A DNA stretch of 12,814 bases from Elusimicrobiota bacterium (GCA_018830385.1 JAHJSO010000111.1:1-12814), one strand, 5' to 3'; shown: positions 1-6,658, numbered from the stretch's first letter. Notes: a model not told the origin generated them from the sequence alone. Numbers and translations are program-made.

Positions 1-503
1 AAGGTCAAAAAACGATTCTGGATAGTGATGTGGCTGCACTTTACGGTGTAGAAACTAAAGAGATAAATCAAGCGGTGTATAATAATCCTGATAAGTTTCC
101 CCGAAATTATATCTTTAAGCTTACAAAAAAAGAGAAAATGGAGGTGGTCAAAAATTTTGACCACCTTAGTAAAATTAAATTTTCTCCGCATTTACCCAAA
201 GCATTTACTGAGAAGGGACTTTATATGCTTGCCACAATTTTAAAGAGTCCCAAAGCCACCCAAACGACAATAGCAATTATAGAGGCATTTGCAAAACTTC
301 GCCAACTTACAAGGAACATAAAAGAACTTTCTATGACACAAGATAAAAATGCTCAAAAAACACTCATGCGAAAAAGTGGAGGATTGATAGCAGAAATTCT
401 TGATGATGGGTTAGAAGTATCCGGTAGCGAAACCACTATAGAGATTAACTTTGCCGTGTTAAAACTCAAACATACTATTAAAAAAAGGAAAAATGAAAAG
501 TAA
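1..503 (+). CDS. ORF6N-domain DNA-binding protein, 5'-truncated by window edge
   Basis: The reading frame is open from the first bases of the window, so the gene begins upstream. The GTG at 30 is an internal Val codon of the conserved domain, not a start. The visible start of the frame (GQKTILDSDVAALYGV) is the core of the ORF6N domain, followed by NNPDKFPRNYIFKLTKKE, then the conserved AFTEKGLYMLATIL and the KATQTTIAIIEAFAKLRQL helix. The C-terminal ~55 residues are basic and lysine-rich at the end. ORF6N (KilA-N-type) proteins occur in phages, mobile elements and many bacterial chromosomes; DNA binding is inferred from the family and the precise role is unknown. A second, broken ORF6N gene lies at 5374. 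The domain call is firm; the true start cannot be seen. Confidence 0.85.
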   Translation, partial: GQKTILDSDVAALYGVETKEINQAVYNNPDKFPRNYIFKLTKKEKMEVVKNFDHLSKIKFSPHLPKAFTEKGLYMLATILKSPKATQTTIAIIEAFAKLRQLTRNIKELSMTQDKNAQKTLMRKSGGLIAEILDDGLEVSGSETTIEINFAVLKLKHTIKKRKNEK

Positions 504-545
504 ATTTTTGTTGAATGTAGTGTGCGTACTGTATGGACTGCACCC

Positions 546-574
546 CTGTTATTCTTTTGTTAAAATAATAACAG
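546..574 (+). terminator. Weak hairpin after the ORF6N gene, possible terminator
   Basis: An 8-bp perfect stem (546-553 with 567-574, CTGTTATT/AATAACAG) with a 13-nt loop lies about 40 nt past the ORF6N stop. It is AT-rich and followed by a mixed A/T tract rather than a clean U run, so its activity as a terminator is uncertain. Confidence 0.3.
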
Positions 575-617
575 TAATATAAAAATACAAATTGAGAAGT
601 TTGATTGAAAACATAAC

Positions 618-647
618 TTGACTTTTTAAACATAGTTATGGTATAAT
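618..647 (+). promoter_or_regulatory. Sigma-70-type promoter for the lipoprotein gene
   Basis: TTGACT (618-623) and a perfect TATAAT (642-647) are separated by 18 nt. Transcription would begin near 654, giving a leader of about 170 nt before the ATG at 823. This is one of the best promoter matches in the window. Confidence 0.7.
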
Positions 648-692
648 ATCCGTAGACAAGTTCTTTAAAACTATTTTAAGTCTTTTCCTTAA

Positions 693-803
693 AGAGGAAA
701 TCCTCTAACGATCCACTAAGGGGAAGACTATCGTTCAATGTGGGCGATAGTCATTCTCGGGTTTCGTGGATCGTTACCGGGGGATAGATTGTCGCCCTTT
801 TTT
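693..803 (+). promoter_or_regulatory. Structured leader with alternative folds: candidate riboswitch or attenuator
   Basis: Two exclusive structures can be drawn. Fold A has a perfect 11-bp outer stem (706-716 with 766-776) enclosing an 8-bp hairpin (726-733 with 745-752). Fold B pairs 742-752 with 787-797 (11 pairs, two of them G-U) directly before six T residues (798-803), which is a textbook intrinsic terminator. Segment 745-752 is shared, and the outer stem would also be broken in fold B. A small hairpin AGAGGA/TCCTCT (693-706) precedes it. The terminator ends about 20 nt before the start codon, so termination would switch off the downstream lipoprotein gene. I do not recognise the aptamer as any class I know; a protein-bound or translation-coupled attenuator is equally possible. 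Confidence 0.5.
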
Positions 804-822
804 ATTTGGTCAGGAGGTTAGT

Positions 823-1287
823 ATGAGCAAAATTATTTTGTTGTTTTTATTTCTTCAAGGATGTGCTACTATGTCGCATCTTCCACCAGAACAAAGAAGA
901 GAAATTCAAGAAAGAAAGTTTTCAGAAAAATATGAAAAAGTATTTAAAGCAGTAGTAAGAACACTTGAAGATAAGGGATATATCCTGGATAAAGTAGATA
1001 AAGAGACAGGTCTTATATCAACTGAATGGTCGGCTACGCCTGATTATTCAAAGCAATTTTTGGTGTTTGGAAAAATAAGAGGTAAATTCACCGCTCATAT
1101 TGAAAGATTAGATAAAAATAATACTCTTGTGAGATTAAATTTCAGTTTACAAGAACGGCCAGTCACTTATAAAGAAGGTAAGACAACATATGATGATACA
1201 TCATGGGATGATGAAGATTTAGATGTGGATAGAGCAAAAAAATATTACAAAACTTATTTTGATTCAATTCAAGAATATATCAAATAA
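823..1287 (+). CDS. Small lipoprotein of unknown function
   Basis: The start is placed at ATG 823 because a strong Shine-Dalgarno sequence (CAGGAGGT, 811-818) precedes it; an in-frame extension back to 766 would run through the leader terminator. The 154-residue product opens with a very short signal sequence, MSKIILLFLFLQGC, whose LQGC is a lipobox, so Cys14 should be acylated. The mature part has one mixed alpha/beta segment (about residues 30-115) with the pattern YEKVFKAVVRTLEDKGY followed by VDKETGLISTEW, typical of envelope lipoproteins with a BamC/NlpB-like small domain. That resemblance is from memory of the pattern, not a confirmed family match. An acidic patch (DDTSWDDEDLDVD) lies near the C terminus. 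Residues 2-3 positions after the Cys (Ala, Thr) give no inner-membrane retention signal, so outer-membrane placement is plausible. The gene stands alone behind its own promoter and leader. Confidence 0.8.
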   Translation: MSKIILLFLFLQGCATMSHLPPEQRREIQERKFSEKYEKVFKAVVRTLEDKGYILDKVDKETGLISTEWSATPDYSKQFLVFGKIRGKFTAHIERLDKNNTLVRLNFSLQERPVTYKEGKTTYDDTSWDDEDLDVDRAKKYYKTYFDSIQEYIK

Positions 1288-1331
1288 ATCAAAAGTTCTT
1301 TTGCTTAAATTTCACGATTTGAAGAAAGAAT

Positions 1332-1358
1332 TTGAAAATCAAAGAATATTTTTATAAT
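1332..1358 (+). promoter_or_regulatory. Possible promoter for the protease-PorV pair
   Basis: TTGAAA (1332-1337) and TATAAT (1353-1358) are spaced by 15 nt, shorter than optimal. The -10 match is perfect and lies about 40 nt before the protease start. The region is AT-rich, so chance matches are likely. Confidence 0.4.
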
Positions 1359-1395
1359 CCCAAAAGGAACTTTATCTTGATTTTTGCAAACTAAA

Positions 1396-3843
1396 ATGAA
1401 TTTCAAAAAATTATGTTTGGTACTTACTCTTCTTGTCGTCGGTATTATCCATCAACTAAATGCTGAACAGTGGAAGAAAACCGACCCGTTAGGCAGACCT
1501 ACCTATGTGGAAGGCGAAGTGCTTGTAAAATTCAAAAAAGGTGCAAGTAGTCATCAGATTCAGTCAACTCATCAAAAACTTGGGGCCAATGTCATAAGCA
1601 CATTTTTTGCTACTCACAAAAAAGACGCCATAATATACCGCATAAAAATAAAACAAGGACAATCAGTAGAAGAAGCGGTTAATGAATACAAGAGTGACCC
1701 ACAAGTAAAATACGCAGAGCCAAACTTTATCTATTATCTTCAGGCAACTCCTAACGATACCCATTACAACAAATTGTGGGGACTTCATAACACAGGACAA
1801 ATAGTAAATTTTGTAAGTGGCACAACCGACGCTGATATAGATGCGACTGAGGCATGGAATATAACAACGGGTTCAAGCAGTGTAATTGTTGCTGTTATAG
1901 ATGATGGTGTAAATGGTGGCCATTCTGATTTAACTGATAATATGTGGATAAATACCGCGGAAGCACTTGGTGTTTCCGGTGTTGATGATGATAAAAATGG
2001 TTATATTGATGATGTTGTGGGATGGGATTTTTCTGAGAGTGATAACTCTCCCTTAAATACTGATAATCACGGAACACATATCGCTGGTACTATTGGTGCT
2101 AAAGGTAACAATAATAATGGAATAACCGGAATAAACTGGAATATCAGAGTAATGGCATTAAAATGTGCACAAACAGGTGGTGGGTTATCTGATAATGCCA
2201 TAATTTCAGCAATCAATTATGCTGTTCTAAATGGTGCAAAAGTTATCAATGCCAGTTTTGGTGGCCCCAGTTTTTCCCAATTCCATTATGATGCCATAAA
2301 AGCAGCTGGTGATGATGGAGTTATATTTGTTGCTGCTGCGTGTAATTCCGCAAATAATAACGATGTTACCCCTACCTACCCCGCAAGTTATGACCTTGAC
2401 AATATCATTTCTGTCGCTGCTACTGACCAGAATGACAATTTAGCAAGTTTTTCTAACTATGGGGCAACAACAGTAGATGTTGCTGCCCCTGGTGTAGATA
2501 TTTTCAGCACAGTGTATCATCACGCAGGTTTCAGTTATACCCTTATATCTGCATCTTTTGGGAGTGACGCAGCAGGAAGGAGTGACACAGTAGGAATCAG
2601 ACCGCGGGGCTGGTCCACTGGCGGAACAAACAATACATGGGCGGTAAGCGATTCAACTTTTACATCATGGCCTAATTGTATTGAAGATAGCCCAGCCGTC
2701 GACTATCAGAATAATACCAACTCATTTATATGGTGTGCGTCTTCCATGTCTTACATAGTAGGAAGCACTTATACAATTACTTTTAAAATGAGATATGTTC
2801 TTGAATCTGGCTTTGATTTTTTGAGAGTTTTTATTGCGGACCATACAGGAGAAACTGGAATTTTTGTATCCACAATAACAGGTTCTTCTGGGGGTATATT
2901 TAAGAATTTTTCTATCAATATAAGTACTCAAGTAGAGAAATTAGGTAAAGATTTTGTTTTTGGTTTTTCGCTGTATAGTGACGTTTCTTTCCCATATGAG
3001 GGTGTCTATATTGATGATGTTGTGTTAACAAGAATTTCTCCTACATCTGTTAGCACGTATGACCCCTGGCCAGGCACATCAATGGCTGCGCCCCATGTTT
3101 CTGGTATTGCAGGTCTTATACTTGCCTATAGACCATACCTTACTCTTTCAGAATTAAAACAATATCTAATGTCCGGTGTTGATGAAAAATCATCCTTAAC
3201 AAATAAAATGGTAACCGGCGGCAGAGTAAATGCTTATAATTCCCTTAAACTTTTACAGGACAATTCCCCTTCACTCGTCTCCCCGGTTAACGGCGATACA
3301 ATTTATGCCAGCAAACCACCAACATTCAGGTGGTCTGCTATATCAGGTGCGGTAAGTTATCAAATTATGGTGTCTTCAAGGTCTGATTTCACAAATTCCA
3401 TAATAAATGTCAGTAGCATTACCTCAGCAGAATATACTTCTAATGTAGGTTTAACGAGTGGGATTTATTACTGGCGTATAAGGGGCTTTAAGAGTGGCGG
3501 TAACCCGCTCATATGGTCCGCAGCGCATACATTTTCTATTGTTGCACCTTTAAGTGTATCGGACATTAGAGTATTTCCCAATCCCTTTAAGGATGGTGAC
3601 ACAAAATATGGCAGAGAAAATGGAATCGTATTTGATAATTTACCTCAGGAAGTCCGAATTGAAATTTATAACATTGCAGGAGAACTTGTTTTTGAACACG
3701 CTAAAAATAACACCAATAATCGCTATGACTGGAAAACAGTGAATAGGAATGGTAATAAAGTTGCGAGTGGTGTTTATGTTTATGTTGTTACTTCGGAATC
3801 AACAAAAGAAAAGAATAAAGGAAAGTTATCAATAATCAGGTGA
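1396..3843 (+). CDS. Secreted subtilisin-like (S8) serine protease with inserted beta-sandwich and T9SS-like C-terminal domain
   Basis: ATG 1396 gives an 815-residue precursor with a clean signal peptide (MNFKKLCLVLTLLVVGIIHQLNA). A TTG at 1384 would add four residues; neither has a good ribosome site, and AAAGG at 1363-1367 is closer to the TTG. Order: fervidolysin-like propeptide (about 37-115), then an S8 catalytic domain with Asp169 (VIDDG), His225 (HGTHIAG), oxyanion Asn317 and Ser562 (GTSMAAPHVSG). Between the Asn and Ser blocks an extra ~175 residues (about 375-550) ending in GVYIDDVVLT look like a MAM/jelly-roll-type beta-sandwich. Next come a fibronectin-III-like domain (about 626-715) and a C-terminal domain starting VFPNPF and ending GVYVYVV...KLSIIR, the pattern of type A T9SS/FlgD-like Ig sorting domains. 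It should be an exported extracellular or surface protease. The PorV-like gene follows at once, which suits a secretion pair. The triad is complete, so activity is expected. Confidence 0.93.
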   Translation: MNFKKLCLVLTLLVVGIIHQLNAEQWKKTDPLGRPTYVEGEVLVKFKKGASSHQIQSTHQKLGANVISTFFATHKKDAIIYRIKIKQGQSVEEAVNEYKSDPQVKYAEPNFIYYLQATPNDTHYNKLWGLHNTGQIVNFVSGTTDADIDATEAWNITTGSSSVIVAVIDDGVNGGHSDLTDNMWINTAEALGVSGVDDDKNGYIDDVVGWDFSESDNSPLNTDNHGTHIAGTIGAKGNNNNGITGINWNIRVMALKCAQTGGGLSDNAIISAINYAVLNGAKVINASFGGPSFSQFHYDAIKAAGDDGVIFVAAACNSANNNDVTPTYPASYDLDNIISVAATDQNDNLASFSNYGATTVDVAAPGVDIFSTVYHHAGFSYTLISASFGSDAAGRSDTVGIRPRGWSTGGTNNTWAVSDSTFTSWPNCIEDSPAVDYQNNTNSFIWCASSMSYIVGSTYTITFKMRYVLESGFDFLRVFIADHTGETGIFVSTITGSSGGIFKNFSINISTQVEKLGKDFVFGFSLYSDVSFPYEGVYIDDVVLTRISPTSVSTYDPWPGTSMAAPHVSGIAGLILAYRPYLTLSELKQYLMSGVDEKSSLTNKMVTGGRVNAYNSLKLLQDNSPSLVSPVNGDTIYASKPPTFRWSAISGAVSYQIMVSSRSDFTNSIINVSSITSAEYTSNVGLTSGIYYWRIRGFKSGGNPLIWSAAHTFSIVAPLSVSDIRVFPNPFKDGDTKYGRENGIVFDNLPQEVRIEIYNIAGELVFEHAKNNTNNRYDWKTVNRNGNKVASGVYVYVVTSESTKEKNKGKLSIIR

Positions 3844-3854
3844 CAATTAAAATA

Positions 3855-5189
3855 ATGAGCGTTAAATTTTGTACATTTTTTATTGTTGTCCAGTTTCTTA
3901 TAGTAAATATCCCCTCTGTATTGGTAGGGGTTAATTCAGGAGAAACAGTCGCGCAATTTCTTAAAGTATCGCCCTCTGCCCGGGGGATTGCACTTGGGGA
4001 TACTTTCGTCGGATTATCAAATGATATTAATGCAATTTATTATAATCCTGCAGGTTTGAGATTGTTGCAGAAAACTGAAGTAACATTTATGTATAATCGT
4101 TGGTTTGAAGATATAAACATGCAGCATTTTGCTTTGGGACACTATATAAGAAATTTAGGGACACTGGGTTTGAGCGGGACAATGCTTTCTGCTGGAAACA
4201 TAAACAGAACAGACAATCTGGGAAATCCCGAAGGTACATATACTGCCAATGATTTGGCAATGTCCTTGACTTATAGTAGTAAGTTCCCCTGGGACGACAC
4301 CTCTTTTATAGGTTTTAATATTAAATCAATCCAACAAAAAATTGAAAATGAATCTGCATCAGGCATTTGTTTTGATTTTGGTTTGTTGTCCACCTATTAT
4401 GGAAAAAGATTATCAATAGGTTATGTGGTTCAGAATATAGGTACGGGATTAACTTTTCGTAAATTAAAAGAACCCCTTCCTCTGATTTCAAAAATTGGAT
4501 TTTCATGGTTTATCTTGCAGAATACAAAACACTCTATGGTAACTCTTTTAGATATACGAAATTGTGATAACTATCTCAGTGCTGGAACTGGTATGGAATA
4601 CACATTAAAAATGAACGAAATAGATACTTCTTTTCGCATCGGTTATGACACAAAACATTCAGCGTCCAATCTTGGAGGAGTGACAGGAGTGACAGCAGGT
4701 TTTGGGCTTGGATTGAAAAAAATTATTTATCCTGTTGATATAAGTTTTGCCTGGCAACCTCTTGGCGATAATTTAGGGAATACTTTCAGAATATCTATTG
4801 CCGCAAAATTTGGCTCTATCCCAATGCCAGAAAAACCGGCCCCGGAAACACTAATGCAAAAACAACCGGTAGCGGAAACAAAAACACAAAAACAACCGTT
4901 ACCCAAAACACAATCAACAAATTTCATCAAAGGCGCTGTGGTTGATATAAACGGCAAGCCGGTTTTCGGCGCCCTGGTTAAATTTTTTAGAGAAGACAAG
5001 GAAATTCAACGGTTTATAACCACCCGCACCGGCAGGTATCAGTCGCAAAAATTGTCTGCGGGTGTCTATACGATCAAAACATGGAAAAAGGGATATAGTT
5101 CTGAAGAAAGTGTCGTCACTATTGATACACAAGCCCCCACCTCTCCTATCTCAAGAGACATTGTTCTTGAAAAATCCCCTGCCCAGTAA
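3855..5189 (+). CDS. PorV/PorQ-family outer-membrane protein with C-terminal carboxypeptidase-regulatory-like domain
   Basis: The N-terminal part after a hydrophobic export signal contains SPSARGIALGDTFVGLSNDINAIYYNPAGL, the hallmark of the PorV/PorQ (UPF0164) beta-barrel family; repeated amphipathic strands follow to about residue 320. In T9SS bacteria PorV shuttles cargo bearing the sorting domain to the outer-membrane sortase. A polar linker (about 323-356) carries a QKQP repeat, encoded by a 12-bp direct repeat 30 bp apart (4857 and 4887). A carboxypeptidase-regulatory-like beta-sandwich (about 357-440, GAVVDINGKPVFGALV...TTRTGRYQ...AGVYTIK) is fused at the C terminus, which is unusual for PorV itself. 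Two starts are possible: GTG 3840, overlapping the protease stop as GTGA, or ATG 3855 with AGGTGA 11 nt upstream; I prefer the latter. Either way it is coupled to the protease. The fused domain may face the periplasm or surface; this is inference. Confidence 0.85.
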   Translation: MSVKFCTFFIVVQFLIVNIPSVLVGVNSGETVAQFLKVSPSARGIALGDTFVGLSNDINAIYYNPAGLRLLQKTEVTFMYNRWFEDINMQHFALGHYIRNLGTLGLSGTMLSAGNINRTDNLGNPEGTYTANDLAMSLTYSSKFPWDDTSFIGFNIKSIQQKIENESASGICFDFGLLSTYYGKRLSIGYVVQNIGTGLTFRKLKEPLPLISKIGFSWFILQNTKHSMVTLLDIRNCDNYLSAGTGMEYTLKMNEIDTSFRIGYDTKHSASNLGGVTGVTAGFGLGLKKIIYPVDISFAWQPLGDNLGNTFRISIAAKFGSIPMPEKPAPETLMQKQPVAETKTQKQPLPKTQSTNFIKGAVVDINGKPVFGALVKFFREDKEIQRFITTRTGRYQSQKLSAGVYTIKTWKKGYSSEESVVTIDTQAPTSPISRDIVLEKSPAQ

Positions 5190-5373
5190 ATTCCCGGTGA
5201 ACCCTCGGCACAGGTAAATCATCGGCCCGGTAAGTCCTCGGTGGATCTCCGGTGAGCCCGTCCCCGGCTAAAAAATAATCTCACAAAAAATTTGCCCCTC
5301 TTCACAACAAACTCACAAAATGTTTACTATAATAAATTTCAACAAAATCTGCGTCTTGCTTTAGAGGAATATT
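5190..5373 (+). other. Intergenic stretch: GC-rich repeat array, then AT-rich promoter-like DNA
   Basis: No coding frame is supported here. The first 80 bases are strikingly GC-rich for their surroundings and hold the short repeats listed separately. The remainder is AT-rich with a TATAAT at 5328-5333 but no convincing -35 element at normal spacing. A GAGG ribosome site at 5364-5367 serves the next gene. Confidence 0.5.
5196..5267 (+). repeat. Degenerate 13-nt GC-rich repeat array, four to five units
   Basis: Units read GGTGAACCCTCGG (5196-5208), GGTAAATCATCGG (5213-5225), GGTAAGTCCTCGG (5229-5241) and GGTGGATCTCCGG (5240-5252), with a diverged fifth beginning GGTGAGCCC at 5251 and ending CCGG at 5267. 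Offsets are 17, 16, 11 and 11 nt, so it is not a strict tandem repeat. It lies right after the PorV-like stop. The frames contain stops, so it is not a coding repeat. Function unknown. Confidence 0.6.
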
Positions 5374-5730
5374 ATGGTAAAGAAAAGTCTAATAATCAAT
5401 ATTCCACGGGAAAGAATAGAAAGCAAAATCCTGTTAATCAGGGGTAAAAAGGTAATACTTGATAGAGATTTGGCAGAGTTATACGAAGTTGAAGTTAAAC
5501 ATTTGAAAAGACAAGTGAGGAGAAATATTGAACGTTTCCCTGAAGATTTTATGTTTGTTCTTACGAATAAAGAATGTGGATTTTTAAGGTGCCAAAATGG
5601 CTCCTTAAAAAGAGGAGAACATTCCAAATATCTACCATATGCATTTACTGAACATTTTGGAAAGTTATTGTCCCCACCAGAAACACCAAAGAGAAAATTG
5701 GCTTTTGCCATAACAGGTAAGAACATGTGA
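5374..5730 (+). pseudogene. Truncated ORF6N-domain gene
   Basis: ATG 5374 has a GAGG site 7 nt upstream and opens a 118-residue frame. Residues ~15-90 match ORF6N very well: LIRGKKVILDRDLAELYEV, then RRNIERFPEDFMFVLTNKE, then YLPYAFTEH. Directly after the conserved FTEH the usual GVxMLSSVLxSxxAIxxNIxIMRxF block is missing. It is replaced by FGKLLSPPETPKRKLAFAITGKNM and a stop. I see no single frameshift that restores the missing block, so this looks like a recombination breakpoint rather than a point mutation. The gene may still yield a stable protein, but it lacks the helix that the copy at the window's left edge retains. It is a remnant of a mobile or phage-type gene. What lies beyond the break (to about 5820) I do not recognise. 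Confidence 0.7.
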
Positions 5731-5894
5731 AGGCAGAAAAACAATCACATTTCTTTGCCTGCGATGATAAAAGAACAGTGAATTTGCCCACGGATGATTT
5801 CTCTCCATTTTCAGCATCCTCTTGTTAAATATAGTATAACATAATATAATTATTTTGGTGTTTTTTTCTAATTCTTGTTTTTTAATTCTGGGGA
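5731..5894 (+). other. Intergenic stretch after the broken ORF6N gene
   Basis: No gene is supported. A small imperfect hairpin (AGGCA 5731-5735 with TGCCT 5756-5760) begins it, followed by very AT-rich DNA with T runs (5868-5884). It probably contains the tail of whatever sequence interrupted the ORF6N gene, but no terminal inverted repeat or transposase remnant is recognisable. Confidence 0.35.
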
Positions 5895-5923
5895 CTGCAA
5901 AAAACATCATAATTTTGTATAAT
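5895..5923 (+). promoter_or_regulatory. Duplicated prfB-type promoter (upstream copy)
   Basis: CTGCAA (5895-5900) and TATAAT (5918-5923) are spaced 17 nt apart, exactly as in the real prfB promoter 751 bp downstream. The -10 ends 7 nt before the ATG at 5931. It is the nearest evident promoter for the small outer-membrane protein gene at 6156. Confidence 0.55.
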
Positions 5924-6046
5924 GTTTATTATGGATAAAGAATTGAAAAGCACCCTTCAGAAAATAGAAGAAAAAATCACTTCCCTCAGGAGATTTCTTT
6001 GAATTAGAAAAAAAGGAACGGAAAATCAGTGAACTTGAGAAAGAGG
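5896..6046 (+). repeat. Direct-repeat copy A of the prfB promoter and 5' coding region
   Basis: This stretch aligns without gaps to 6647-6797 at a constant offset of 751. In the core 5911-6039 I count 14 mismatches in 129 positions (about 89% identity). It includes the -10 box, the start codon and the whole frameshift signal. Similarity fades upstream of about 5903 and stops just after GAACTTGAG (6039). Confidence 0.9.
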
Positions 6047-6075
6047 TTTTATGCGGGCGAACATACAAAAAATGA
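5931..6075 (+). pseudogene. prfB 5' fragment retaining the frameshift cassette
   Basis: ATG 5931 opens the same 23-codon frame as prfB (MDKELKSTLQKIEEK... to an in-frame TGA at 6000-6002). The Shine-Dalgarno-like AGGAGA (5988-5993), three spacer bases and CTT TGA are all kept. A +1 shift would continue ELEKKERKISELEKE and then leave RF2 homology, ending at TGA 6073-6075 for a total of 47 residues. No RF2 domain is present, so it cannot act in termination. Several differences from the real copy are conservative (GAT/GAC, AAA/AGA), but with so few sites this does not prove selection. It may be an inert scar or a small upstream reading frame on the transcript of the next gene. Confidence 0.75.
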
Positions 6076-6155
6076 CGGCATTCAAATGTGAAATGTCATT
6101 CGCGGGCAAAAAACATTATAGCGCCCGTTCAAAGTAAAAAAAGGGGGATGCAAGA

Positions 6156-6626
6156 ATGAAGAAATTGTTGATGAGAACAGCGATAAGAACTGTTGTTCTG
6201 GTTTTTGTCGTGTATGCGGGCGTGCAAGGAATGGAAACAAGGAAGTTCGGAATTGGCCTCATGGTAGGAGCGCCGACGGGAATAAGTTTTAAATACTGGC
6301 TCAATGAGGTTAACGCATTAACCGGAGGAATTTCATTGGGGAGCGATGCCGCGATACAGCTCAATTACCTGTGGCATAATTTCGGCGCGACACGACCCAG
6401 GGAAGGAAGCCTGCCTGTCCACTATGGTTTTGGCGCGCAGGCGCAATCTGGAGGAGCCCACAGCGGAGACCACAGCAGAATCGGTTTGCGGGGAGTTATT
6501 GGATTGACCTATCTTTTTGAAAAGGCGCCGTTTGACGTGTTTGCCGAATTAGCCCCTTTACTGGAAATTGGAAACAACTCCGAACTCCGGCTAACCGCAT
6601 CCGTGGGCGCCAGGTATTTTTTTTGA
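6156..6626 (+). CDS. Small outer-membrane beta-barrel protein of unknown function
   Basis: ATG 6156 has an AGGGGGAT site (6141-6148 region) at good spacing. The 156-residue product starts with a signal peptide (MKKLLMRTAIRTVVLVFVVYAGVQG). The mature part has the alternating, glycine-rich strands FGIGLMVGAPTGISFKYWL, AIQLNYLWHNF, LPVHYGFGAQAQ, IGLRGVIGLTYLF and FDVFAELAPLLEI, ending in ARYFF. The terminal Phe is the usual signal for BAM-dependent outer-membrane insertion, and the size fits an eight-strand barrel. The pattern matches a widespread family of uncharacterised small barrel proteins (GxPTGxSxKYWL, PLDVFLEl-type), recalled rather than searched. It lies between two direct copies of the prfB 5' region. 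Its leader (6051-6155) holds a hairpin AATGAC/GTCATT (6071-6076 with 6095-6100). No ligand or partner can be inferred. Confidence 0.8.
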   Translation: MKKLLMRTAIRTVVLVFVVYAGVQGMETRKFGIGLMVGAPTGISFKYWLNEVNALTGGISLGSDAAIQLNYLWHNFGATRPREGSLPVHYGFGAQAQSGGAHSGDHSRIGLRGVIGLTYLFEKAPFDVFAELAPLLEIGNNSELRLTASVGARYFF

Positions 6627-6640
6627 AAACAGGCCCATCC

Positions 6641-6658
6641 AACATTTGCAAAAATGTT
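6641..6658 (+). terminator. Short AT-rich hairpin after the barrel gene, possible weak terminator
   Basis: AACATTT (6641-6647) pairs perfectly with AAATGTT (6652-6658) around a GCAA tetraloop, followed by AATAATTTT. The stem is weak and it overlaps the prfB -35 element, so it could instead be an operator-like palindrome. Confidence 0.3.

Noticed and set aside
30..32. GTG start for the first ORF6N gene
   Set aside because: The conserved domain is already in frame upstream (GQKTILDSD), so the gene continues beyond the window edge.
701..781. Possible integron attC site (CTAAC...GTTA ends around an inverted repeat)
   Set aside because: The right end reads GTTACCG, not GTTRRRY; the left end lacks the matching purine; and the stem is a perfect symmetric 11 bp without the extrahelical bases typical of attC.
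766..822. Upstream extension of the lipoprotein frame
   Set aside because: It would start inside the leader stem and run through the terminator. ATG 823 has a strong ribosome site and restores a lipoprotein signal sequence.
5196..5267. CRISPR array
   Set aside because: Units are only 13 nt, degenerate and separated by 0-4 nt rather than uniform ~30-nt spacers; no cas gene is present.
5361..5744. Minus-strand frame across the second ORF6N gene
   Set aside because: The plus strand carries a clear ORF6N domain with a ribosome site; the antisense product resembles nothing.
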